From Candidatus Krumholzibacteriota bacterium (lineage in GTDB: Bacteria > Krumholzibacteriota > Krumholzibacteriia > Krumholzibacteriales > Krumholzibacteriaceae), in NCBI GenBank assembly GCA_030672805.1, contig DAOVFR010000114.1, positions 1 through 7,675 of the forward strand: a DNA stretch of 7,675 bases, written 5' to 3'. This document shows, one piece after another, positions 1 to 6,305 of this stretch (position 1 is the first letter of the stretch; each line of letters starts with the position of its first letter). The position numbers and the translations under genes are program-made. The notes under the pieces were generated by a model. The model worked only from the letters and a program-made list of their open reading frames with translations. It had not been told where the DNA came from and searched no databases.

Positions 1-645
1 AAGGGGGCGTATCTTATCGATGGATTCATGCTGGAGAGGAACATCGATCATATATTCGAATTCAGGGGGATGATCGCCGCGGACGGCGAGGTCGACCATA
101 CGACGTACAGGAGCATCGATACGAGACGAATGTATCAGAACTACGCTCTTGCTGCTTTCGATCTCGCCCGCACGAAAGCATCGGCCGGGGATTTCGATGA
201 GGCCGCCGGGCGGATGAGACTCGCCCTGAAGCTGAACCCCGGGCTCGATCTTGCAAATCGCATGCTCAGCATCTACCTGGTCCGGGGCGGGCGGTTCGAC
301 GAGGCGCTCGAGCATTTCATGAAGCTGATACAAAAGGATCCGGGACGGGGTGAGTACTACGTCGGCCTTGCCGGCATGTACGAGAGATGGGGGCGGATGG
401 CGGATGCGCTCGAGACGCTTCACGATGCGGTAACTCGCGCCCCCGATCACAGGGATATATACATATCCGGCTTCAGGGTGGCGGCCGAACTGGGACGATA
501 CGATATCGCCAAAGAATTCGTCACGGGCTGGCTTGCAATAAATCCGGGCGACAGGGATTTCAGGGGGCTCCTGAGAGATTTCGACAAGGTTATAAGGGAA
601 CAGTTCCAGCAGACCGATTCGGTCCCGGACAGCGCGGAAGAATAA
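1..645 (+). CDS. C-terminal part of a TPR protein, probably the tail of a DUF2723-type membrane protein (5' end outside window)
   Basis: The frame is open from base 1, so the gene almost certainly begins upstream; the ATG at 28 has no convincing ribosome binding site. Counting from that ATG, residues 38-71, 72-105, 106-139 and 140-173 form four back-to-back units of exactly 34 residues. Each ends in NP, DP or AP and has the TPR pattern of paired helices (GDFDEA, GRFDEA, GRMADA, GRYDIA). TPRs are protein-interaction scaffolds. The segment before them (residues 10-45, FRGM, then TTYRSIDTRRMYQNY) resembles the stretch that joins the membrane part to the C-terminal repeats in DUF2723 glycosyltransferase-like proteins of FCB bacteria. 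That match is from memory and is an inference. The gene ends 121 bp before the first radical SAM gene on the same strand, so co-transcription is possible. The TPR call is firm; the full-length identity is uncertain. Confidence 0.8.
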   Translation, partial: KGAYLIDGFMLERNIDHIFEFRGMIAADGEVDHTTYRSIDTRRMYQNYALAAFDLARTKASAGDFDEAAGRMRLALKLNPGLDLANRMLSIYLVRGGRFDEALEHFMKLIQKDPGRGEYYVGLAGMYERWGRMADALETLHDAVTRAPDHRDIYISGFRVAAELGRYDIAKEFVTGWLAINPGDRDFRGLLRDFDKVIREQFQQTDSVPDSAEE

Positions 646-752
646 TCGCCCGAGCCCTTCAATACCGCTGTTTTTGCAAGGGAGACCGCGTGGCAGAGAT
701 GGTCCACCAGTTGTTTTTGCTCATTGATGGTACTGTATGGTGGAATATACCC

Positions 753-760
753 GAGGAAGG
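753..760 (+). promoter_or_regulatory. Ribosome binding site that sets the start of the first radical SAM gene
   Basis: GAGGAAGG lies 6 bases before the ATG at 767. The in-frame ATG at 737 would add ten residues ahead of the conserved N-terminal strand MKILLVNPP and has no comparable site. Choosing 767 also puts the cluster cysteines at 193/197/200, the same numbers as in the downstream paralogue. Confidence 0.7.
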
Positions 761-766
761 AAAATC

Positions 767-2179
767 ATGAAGATTCTGCTGGTTAACCCACCTGTGGGTT
801 TTTCCTATTACAATATCGGCTTACGGAGGCCGCCGTTGGGTCTTGCATACCTGGCCGCTTTACTCACCGATAAGCACGATATAACCATAGTCGATTTTAA
901 CGTGGGGAAAGACAAATGGAAAAAGTACCGGTATGGTGATTTCGATGTCGTCGGGTTATCCGTCGATTCAGTCCGGTATCCGGTCTCCCTCGGTATTGCC
1001 CGGCGTGCCCGCGATCGGGGTGCGAAGATCGTCATGGGGGGACCTCATGTGAGTTTTCTCGATGAAGAAGCCCTGACGAGTGGAGTCGTCGACTATGTGG
1101 TCCGTAATGAAGGAGAACACTCTTTCCGGTCGCTCATCGATTATCTATCCGGGGATACGACCATCGAAACGCTGCGGGGGGTTTCCTATTTTTCAGATGG
1201 CAAGATCACGAGAGCTCCCGATACTCCGTTTATCACCGACCTCGATGCCCTTCCCTTTCCGGCGCGTGAGCTCCTGCATCTCGAACATTACAACGAGAAG
1301 TTGAACGGCCGTCCCATGACGACGCTGGTTACGTCGCGGGGATGCCCGTTCAATTGCGATTTCTGTGCTTCATCGGAGTTCTTCGGGGTTCGCTGGCGGG
1401 CTAGATCGGTAGCGAATATTCTCGAAGAGATAGAGCTGCTGTACGGGAAATACGGCTACCGGGCCCTCTGTTTTGTCGAGGATAATTTCACTCTGGATCC
1501 GGAGCGGGCGATCGCACTGTCCGAAGGAATCATATCGAAGGGGTGGGATCTGATCTGGGAGGCCTGGTCCCGCGTGGATACGATTGTAAAGCATCCAGAG
1601 ATGGTCCGGATAATGGCGCGGGCTGGATTTCGATGGACCTTCATCGGTTTCGAGAGCGGCAGCCAGGAGGTGCTTGACGGCTACGGGAAGAAGGCGCTCA
1701 TCCACGATGCCGTACGGGCGATGGAAATCCTCAACGAGAATGATGTGCGCACAACTGGTGCTTTCATAATGGGGGCCCTCAACGATACTGCAAAGACGAT
1801 CGATGAGACCATCAGGTTCGCCAAGTCCCTCAATCCGAGAAAGGCCCAGTTCTCGGTTCTGACCCCCTATCCGGGCACGAAGCTCTACAGGAATGTATGC
1901 GATCGGCTGTTGACCGACGATTGGGGAAAATTCACCGCCCTCGATCCGGTTATCAAGCTCGATCACCTCTCGCCGGGTCAATTGAGCAGGCGGCTGTTGA
2001 AAGCCTATACCTCCTTCTACCTGCGGCCCGTGAAGGCCTTTGAGAACACGCACAACATCTCCAACGTGATTCCGGGGCTTTCCAAGTGGCTTGCCTTACG
2101 TTTCGGTCGGCAGTGCCTCAAATATTCTTGTCTCCTGCTGCTGTTCAGGAGAATATTTGCTTCGGGCAAGTGTGTGTGA
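767..2179 (+). CDS. Cobalamin-binding radical SAM enzyme (first of a tandem pair)
   Basis: 470 residues from the ATG at 767. Residues 1-135 form a B12-binding Rossmann-like domain: opening strand KILLVNPP, then PPLGLAYLAALL, DVVGLSVDS, KIVMGGPHVSFL and a NEGEHSF turn at about 114-120. No DxHxxG motif is seen, as is usual for this radical SAM subgroup. The radical SAM core follows, with the SRGCPFNCDFC cluster motif (Cys193, Cys197, Cys200) that binds a 4Fe-4S cluster and cleaves S-adenosylmethionine. Later core motifs include FVEDNFT (about 236-242), GFRWTFIGFESGS and LTPYPGT. The family includes class B methyltransferases and BchE- or hopanoid-type enzymes acting on C-H bonds of lipids, tetrapyrroles or natural products; the substrate here is unknown. 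The C-terminal 90 residues are basic and hydrophobic and may contact membrane or substrate. A paralogue follows 97 bp downstream, suggesting one operon and linked steps. Confidence 0.9.
   Translation: MKILLVNPPVGFSYYNIGLRRPPLGLAYLAALLTDKHDITIVDFNVGKDKWKKYRYGDFDVVGLSVDSVRYPVSLGIARRARDRGAKIVMGGPHVSFLDEEALTSGVVDYVVRNEGEHSFRSLIDYLSGDTTIETLRGVSYFSDGKITRAPDTPFITDLDALPFPARELLHLEHYNEKLNGRPMTTLVTSRGCPFNCDFCASSEFFGVRWRARSVANILEEIELLYGKYGYRALCFVEDNFTLDPERAIALSEGIISKGWDLIWEAWSRVDTIVKHPEMVRIMARAGFRWTFIGFESGSQEVLDGYGKKALIHDAVRAMEILNENDVRTTGAFIMGALNDTAKTIDETIRFAKSLNPRKAQFSVLTPYPGTKLYRNVCDRLLTDDWGKFTALDPVIKLDHLSPGQLSRRLLKAYTSFYLRPVKAFENTHNISNVIPGLSKWLALRFGRQCLKYSCLLLLFRRIFASGKCV
2119..2159 (+). repeat. Inverted repeat at the 3' end of the first radical SAM gene
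   Basis: The right arm CAGGAGAATATTTG (2146-2159) is matched by the left arm (2119-2137), which carries five extra bases as a bulge. This gives 8 + 6 base pairs closed by an 8-base loop (2138-2145). It lies in the last codons of the gene and has no T-run after it, so a classic intrinsic terminator is unlikely. It could protect or pause the mRNA between the two cistrons, or be coding coincidence. Confidence 0.5.
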
Positions 2180-2276
2180 GCACCTTTCGGGCCGGCGTTG
2201 TGCCGGGCATTGATCTGCAGGAAACGGCTCTCCACCGAAGCGGAGGTCTGATGCCTGACCGTGGAAGAGTGAACAG

Positions 2277-3644
2277 ATGAAGTTTAAAAGTGTTGTATGT
2301 ATCTACCCATATTTCCAGGAAGTTCCCATATACGAGTTTTTCCCCCCACTCGGCCTTGAGTACGTTGCCGCCGCGATAGAAAACCATGTCGACGACATTT
2401 GCATAATCGACCTGAGGTACGAGGAGAATTTTAAAAAGATCATCAGTGCCGGGACGGACCTTTTCTGTGTGAGCGTCAACTGGCACTATGAGTTCGACTC
2501 GGTATGCGAAGTAATACGTTCCCTGCCTGCAGATGTAACGACAGTCATCGGTGGGAAGTTCGCAACCGAGAATGTCGAGGAACTCTTCGAACGGTGTCCC
2601 AATATAGACGTGATTGTACGAGGTGACGGAGAGGAGACGATAGAAGAATTAGTTCAGACCGGCTCACCGGAGGGTGTGGAGGGTGTATCATATCGAAGCA
2701 ACGGCCGTTTGATCCATAACGCCAATCGCCGCCTCTCCGACGTTTCCAATACCCTGTATCCGAATCGAAAGAGACGGCGTTACAAGTACCGAATCAGTTA
2801 CAAGAAGGTCGGCCTGGGATATAGCTTCGATTCGATCGTTGGTTCACAGGGGTGTCCTTTCAATTGCAAATTCTGTTCATTTAAAATGAATCCGCTCGGT
2901 CAGAAACGCGACTGGTCGGCACGAACACCGGAATCGGTTCTTATGGAGCTAGGAGAAATGGATGCCAGGGTTGTTGCATTCATCGACGATAACTTCTTCG
3001 TCGATATCAATAGAGTCGAGAAGATATGCGACCTCATCATAGAGGCGAAACTGAACAAGATATTTCTGGCTAACGCAAGGGTCTCGATCGCAAAACATCC
3101 AGCCCTTTTGAAAAAGATGTACCGGGCCGGTTTCCGCCTGCTGATGATCGGTCTCGAGTCGGCCCAGGACAAGAGCCTGAAGCTGCTGAACAAGGGTTTC
3201 AAGACGAAGGATGTGCGAGAGGCGTTCACTGTACTGAGAGAGTCGAAGATGCTGATAAACGGATATTTCATAGTGGGCCTCTTCGGTGAGTCGGAGGAGG
3301 AGATGCTGGAGATCGTATCCTTCGCCCGCGAGGTCGGCATCGATTTGATAAGCCCCAACCGGCTGCGGTACGAGAAATATTCTGGTCTGGCCCGCCTCCT
3401 GGAGGACAACGACGAGTATTACGTCGGTGAGGGTAACCGTATCTATTCCAGGAGATATGGACCGCGGGAGATCAACCGAATCGTGAAGCGGATCAGCTCC
3501 GGATTCTTCGACCGTGGGCAGATTTGGGCGATTGTGAGGAAGGGGCTGAGGATCGGTTTCCCCGGGTGGATATTTTACCTTCATCTGGTCTTCGCCATGC
3601 CCCGTATCATCTCCCATGCCAGAAAGAGGGTCTACAAACATTGA
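2277..3644 (+). CDS. Cobalamin-binding radical SAM enzyme (second of a tandem pair)
   Basis: 455 residues. GGAAGAG at 2263-2269, seven bases before the ATG, supports the start. The N-terminal B12-binding domain (about 1-130) shows FFPPLGLEYVAAAIE, DLFCVSVNW, TTVIGGKFATENVEEL and a clear GDGEET turn at 116-121. The radical SAM core has QGCPFNCKFC (Cys193, Cys197, Cys200), FIDDNFF (about 235-241), RAGFRLLMIGLES, and NGYFIVGLFGESEEEM. The C-terminal region (about 365-455) is rich in Arg, Lys and aromatics and holds a hydrophobic stretch near 429-443 (GWIFYLHLVFAMP), which may be membrane-associated. It is plainly homologous to the upstream enzyme but diverged throughout, so this looks like an old duplication with a separate reaction. 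Right after the stop is a GC-rich 5-bp hairpin (3649-3662) without a T-run, so no clear terminator is visible. The gene converges with the secreted-protein gene across an 88-bp gap. Substrate unknown. Confidence 0.9.
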   Translation: MKFKSVVCIYPYFQEVPIYEFFPPLGLEYVAAAIENHVDDICIIDLRYEENFKKIISAGTDLFCVSVNWHYEFDSVCEVIRSLPADVTTVIGGKFATENVEELFERCPNIDVIVRGDGEETIEELVQTGSPEGVEGVSYRSNGRLIHNANRRLSDVSNTLYPNRKRRRYKYRISYKKVGLGYSFDSIVGSQGCPFNCKFCSFKMNPLGQKRDWSARTPESVLMELGEMDARVVAFIDDNFFVDINRVEKICDLIIEAKLNKIFLANARVSIAKHPALLKKMYRAGFRLLMIGLESAQDKSLKLLNKGFKTKDVREAFTVLRESKMLINGYFIVGLFGESEEEMLEIVSFAREVGIDLISPNRLRYEKYSGLARLLEDNDEYYVGEGNRIYSRRYGPREINRIVKRISSGFFDRGQIWAIVRKGLRIGFPGWIFYLHLVFAMPRIISHARKRVYKH

Positions 3645-3732
3645 CCACTCCGGGCGGCCGGAACGGGGCCAGAGTCCGGTATCCCCTGCCCGCCTGGAAC
3701 GAGGGCGCAAAGCAGATCGGCTGCAGATCGTA

Positions 3733-5829
3733 TTATCTCAAAAGCACCATTTTTTTCGTCAGTATCTTCTTTCCCGCCCTCAACCGGTAGAAATATATCC
3801 CTGATGCGGCTTCGTTCCCGTCCCTGTCGTATCCCTCCCAGACGAGATCGTGAATCCCCTTATCGCTGTATCCCCGGAAAATTGTGGCAATATGTCTTCC
3901 GCCGACGTCGAAAATATCGAGAGATACATCGGTGGCATCGGGAAGGTAGAACCGGATTGTCGTTGCGGGATTGAATGGGTTAGGTCTGTTCTGGCGCAGG
4001 GCGAGAGGTCTTGTCGGTATGAGTACCGGTTCGGTTTCGAACAGAAGGATTCTATTTGAGCCGGTTGTATAGTAAATGCGGTAGGAATATTCTTCACCGT
4101 CCTCGATGTGCGAATCCAGGAACGTGTAAGTCGCTTTCGTGCGATGTATGGCGGGAGAATCGATCCTTTCGAATCCCGATCTGCCTTCCACGCGTCTGTG
4201 GATGATGAATTCGATGTCTTCGTCCGCGTCGATCAATCGCCATGTGACGGTAACGCCCGCTTCGTCGCGATCGGTTGAAAACGACTGGAGAAGCGCAGCT
4301 ACCGTTCGATTGTCGACAGAATATCCGGAATCGGGACAGGAGTAGTAATAAATCGGATCCGTCGAATGCGCCGTCACAGCGCGCACTTTGTACACGGACC
4401 AGTAAATCCCGTTCTCGGCGGTCGAATCCATCAGGGTCGTAACGTAAAGGCCGTACGAATTCCATGCCTGTGCCTCGACGGATTCTATCACCTCCCAGTA
4501 CGGTGCATCACCTGGCGAATGCTCGGGAGGTTCGATTCGTCTGAGGACTTCGTAGTATTGTAAATAAGGGTTGTTGGCCCTGTCGTCCGGAGCAGCACTG
4601 AAGCGAAGGTAAATAAAGCCTCCCGCGTCATCGGGTCTGTCTGCGATATATGTGATACGGGGACAGTGATTCCAAACCCATTTTTGTGACCTGTTGTTCA
4701 TTTCGATTAGTTCCACGATGTCATCTTCCGTATCCACTTCGACGGTGATATATAGCCTATCTGTCGGAAAACTCGGATGATACACGTGTTCGGTTGTTGT
4801 ATATGTTTCATCGATATCGAGCGGAGGAATCCCTGTGCTGAACAGTGGAATCACCTCCGAATAGTGTTCGTAGCTGATCAGGAGGTCGGTGGAATCGGAA
4901 GGAGCGAGCCCCCTGTTCTGAACGGTGACCGACACGTCGTATTCCAAACATGGTTCGGTCATCTTGTCGATACAGGACATATCGACGACATGAAGATCAG
5001 GTTCTTCGGGAAGCCCGCCCAAATACGTGAACTCCAGGGCCGAATAGCCGCAATTATAGATACAGCATAAACTACCTCTCAGAACATACGTCGAATCCCG
5101 CGGAATCGTATCTTCGAGGAAGATCGTGAAAGTGCGATAATCCTCGTGTGCATGTGCCTTTTCCACGGCAAGGGCGTCCGCCGGATCGTTGACGTTGAAC
5201 ACATCAAAATGAAATCCATATACTGCTTCATGTGGAGAATCCGTAGTTGCTCTCAGGGCGTATGGGCTGATTATTTCTATGGATATGAGTTCAGGAGGAG
5301 TGCAATATGGACCGCATTCTGGATCATAATACGTATAATTGACATAGAGGGCCGTCAGCCTCTTGCATGGCTCGGTCGGGTAACCTTCAAGGCAGTTCGC
5401 GAACTGATATATGCCCACATCGGGATGAGGAACGATTTCGCAGATTGTTTTAACAGGGTCTGTCACAAACACGGTCTGATGGAAGTTCCAGTGCCAGCCC
5501 CACTGGCATTCGTTGTAACATACACTAATTCCGCTCGGTAAATCTCCAAGCAGTACCGAAATAATTTCGTCGTTCTGAGTGATCGTACTCGGGATAATGT
5601 TCGGTGGATAATCTATAGCGAACTCGGCGCACATCTGGCCTTTATCACCGGGGAGACACCAGACCCACATCTCGAAAGAGTACATGCCCACTCCATCCAC
5701 ACACCAATAACCATGATGATCGTCGATAAAGAGGCCGATATATCCATATGGATATTGGCTCTCGGCGGTGACTGGCACCGTGAAGGGCAGAATAACACAC
5801 ATCGCCACCAGGAGATATTTTCTGAGCAT
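3733..5829 (-). CDS. Secreted, cysteine-rich multidomain protein with CARDB-like, Fn3-like and FlgD-like C-terminal domains
   Basis: 698 residues starting at MLRKYLLVAM. A signal peptide covers residues 1 to about 23 (basic LRKY, hydrophobic core, VTA before the likely cut). Residues 25-275 form a cysteine-rich region (13 cysteines, with pairs such as CYNEC and CGPYC) that probably folds with disulfides outside the cytoplasm. Residues about 277-382 resemble a CARDB adhesion module (VSVTVQNRG, later ELIEMNNRSQ). Two Fn3-like modules follow (about 390-500, opening with DRPDDAGG, and about 510-605). Residues about 608-698 are a FlgD-like Ig or sorting-type domain with QNRPNPFNPATT, SGIYFYRL and a KKMVLLR end. 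The role is probably cell-surface or extracellular; no catalytic motif was seen. GGGGGA (5836-5841) sits six bases before this ATG. A start at 5949 would add 40 residues without signal-peptide character and would precede the promoter, so I reject it. It has no partner gene in its own direction within the window. Confidence 0.85.
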   Translation of the reverse strand: MLRKYLLVAMCVILPFTVPVTAESQYPYGYIGLFIDDHHGYWCVDGVGMYSFEMWVWCLPGDKGQMCAEFAIDYPPNIIPSTITQNDEIISVLLGDLPSGISVCYNECQWGWHWNFHQTVFVTDPVKTICEIVPHPDVGIYQFANCLEGYPTEPCKRLTALYVNYTYYDPECGPYCTPPELISIEIISPYALRATTDSPHEAVYGFHFDVFNVNDPADALAVEKAHAHEDYRTFTIFLEDTIPRDSTYVLRGSLCCIYNCGYSALEFTYLGGLPEEPDLHVVDMSCIDKMTEPCLEYDVSVTVQNRGLAPSDSTDLLISYEHYSEVIPLFSTGIPPLDIDETYTTTEHVYHPSFPTDRLYITVEVDTEDDIVELIEMNNRSQKWVWNHCPRITYIADRPDDAGGFIYLRFSAAPDDRANNPYLQYYEVLRRIEPPEHSPGDAPYWEVIESVEAQAWNSYGLYVTTLMDSTAENGIYWSVYKVRAVTAHSTDPIYYYSCPDSGYSVDNRTVAALLQSFSTDRDEAGVTVTWRLIDADEDIEFIIHRRVEGRSGFERIDSPAIHRTKATYTFLDSHIEDGEEYSYRIYYTTGSNRILLFETEPVLIPTRPLALRQNRPNPFNPATTIRFYLPDATDVSLDIFDVGGRHIATIFRGYSDKGIHDLVWEGYDRDGNEAASGIYFYRLRAGKKILTKKMVLLR

Positions 5830-5868
5830 GATAGATCCCCCGGGTGATTCCCATCGATCTACAATAAT

Positions 5869-5897
5869 AGTATACCAGCCACACGCCATATTGTCTA
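5869..5897 (-). promoter_or_regulatory. Sigma70-type promoter of the secreted-protein gene
   Basis: On the minus strand, TAGACA (5892-5897, five of six to the -35 consensus) is followed after exactly 17 bp by TATACT (5869-5874, five of six to the -10 consensus). The last three spacer bases are TGG, making an extended -10. Transcription would begin near 5862, giving a leader of about 33 bases to the ATG at 5829. Confidence 0.7.
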
Positions 5898-5990
5898 CGG
5901 CGTCACAAATGTCATAACTGCTTTCGGGGCTTGCCGGTATGTATTTCATTACTTGTGTGGGTCATACAATAGAACCTCGGTCTTGCAGTG

Positions 5991-6017
5991 GTGAATATTT
6001 TTTGATTTTTTATTCAC
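5991..6017. repeat. A/T-rich dyad, possible operator
   Basis: GTGAATA (5991-5997) and its exact reverse complement TATTCAC (6011-6017) flank a 13-base centre of T6-GA-T5. A further T-run follows at 6018-6022. Placed between divergent promoters, it could be a two-half-site operator or a bent, UP-like A/T element. The hairpin plus T-run could also act as a weak terminator, but no transcript is known to enter it. The symmetry is directly visible; the function is inferred. Confidence 0.5.
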
Positions 6018-6084
6018 TTTTTCCTTGACACGTTTTTCGGGGCCATTTCTGTTAAGTTTCTGTTATTACATATAGTTAGCCCTT

Positions 6085-6136
6085 AGACGCGCTCTCGTCG
6101 CGTCTGGGAGCATCTCTCGCTTTTTTTGACTTTTTT
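6085..6136 (+). repeat. GC-rich inverted repeat followed by T-tracts, function unclear
   Basis: AGACGCG (6085-6091) pairs exactly with CGCGTCT (6099-6105) around a 7-base loop. T7 (6121-6127) and T6 (6131-6136) tracts follow after a 15-base gap. The gap is longer than in a standard intrinsic terminator, where the T-run adjoins the stem. It might block read-through toward the HNH gene from the possible TTGACA element at 6025, or be a binding site. Confidence 0.35.
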
Positions 6137-6193
6137 CCCGCCTTGCCCTGTGAACGCGCTTCCCTGGCCCTTTATAGAGTCCTCAAAAACCAA

Positions 6194-6202
6194 TGGTATA
6201 AT
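6194..6202 (+). promoter_or_regulatory. Extended -10 promoter of the HNH gene
   Basis: TGGTATAAT is a perfect TGn plus TATAAT. No good -35 exists 17 bp upstream, which is normal for extended -10 promoters. Initiation near 6209 would leave a leader of about 97 bases before the ATG at 6306. Confidence 0.6.
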
Positions 6203-6239
6203 ACTCAAGACGTCGATCTCTTTCAGCATCGTGAACATC

Positions 6240-6273
6240 GGCCCGGCCGCCATCTCGATGCGGCGACAGGGCC
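6240..6273 (+). repeat. Two-tier hairpin in the HNH gene leader
   Basis: GGCCC (6240-6244) can pair with GGGCC (6269-6273), and inside it GCCGC (6246-6250) pairs with GCGGC (6260-6264) around a 9-base loop. The two stems are separated by one base on the left and four on the right. It lies in the predicted leader, ending 19 bases before the ribosome site, so it could affect translation or mRNA stability. No known riboswitch class is recognised. Confidence 0.4.
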
Positions 6274-6292
6274 GCCGGTACAACCATTCAAC

Positions 6293-6298
6293 GGGAGG
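6293..6298 (+). promoter_or_regulatory. Ribosome binding site that sets the HNH gene start
   Basis: GGGAGG lies seven bases before the ATG at 6306. Earlier in-frame options (TTG at 6126 and ATG at 6258) have no such site and lie upstream of, or poorly placed relative to, the TATAAT promoter at 6194-6202. Confidence 0.75.
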
Positions 6299-6305
6299 TG
6301 CGGGG

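Larger units (their letters stand above)
5830..6305. other. Divergent intergenic control region between the secreted protein and the HNH gene
   Basis: This 476-bp stretch separates two divergent genes and shows no convincing small gene. From left to right it holds the leader and promoter of the minus-strand gene, a 27-bp A/T-rich dyad (5991-6017), an isolated TTGACA at 6025-6030 with no good -10 at 16-18 bp, a 7-bp hairpin (6085-6105), T7 and T6 tracts (6121-6136), and the promoter and structured leader of the HNH gene. An open frame in phase with the HNH gene runs from 6126 but opens with TTG and has no ribosome site, so I count it as noncoding. Confidence 0.65.

Noticed and set aside
387..770. 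Plus-strand open frame overlapping the end of the TPR gene
   Set aside because: It runs in another frame through two exact TPR units and shows no protein-like composition or ribosome site.
783..800. AACCCA/TGGGTT inverted repeat near the start of the first radical SAM gene
   Set aside because: Short, and explained by the conserved NPPVG coding sequence of the B12-binding domain.
1370..2053. Long minus-strand open frame (227 codons) opposite the first radical SAM gene
   Set aside because: It is antisense to a clear enzyme with intact motifs, has no recognisable domain, and arises from codon bias in the real gene.
3649..3679. GC-rich hairpins between the convergent genes as a terminator
   Set aside because: Stems are only 5 bp and no T-run follows on either strand, so intrinsic termination is not supported.
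2949..3710. Long minus-strand open frame (253 codons) opposite the second radical SAM gene
   Set aside because: It overlaps a well-supported gene, has no domain pattern, and reads like out-of-frame translation.
3712..3730. Two copies of GCAGATCG with an 11-bp period
   Set aside because: Only 8 bp and two copies in an intergenic gap; not enough to call a repeat or operator.
3733..4005. Secreted protein's C-terminal domain as proof of a type IX secretion system
   Set aside because: The FlgD-like ending resembles type IX sorting domains, but no secretion component is present and many phyla with this ending lack a demonstrated type IX system.
6025..6057. Consensus TTGACA that might be a plus-strand promoter
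   Set aside because: No acceptable -10 lies 16-18 bp downstream; the best (TGTTAA) needs a 19-bp spacer and matches poorly. The extended -10 at 6194-6202 is a better promoter for the HNH gene.
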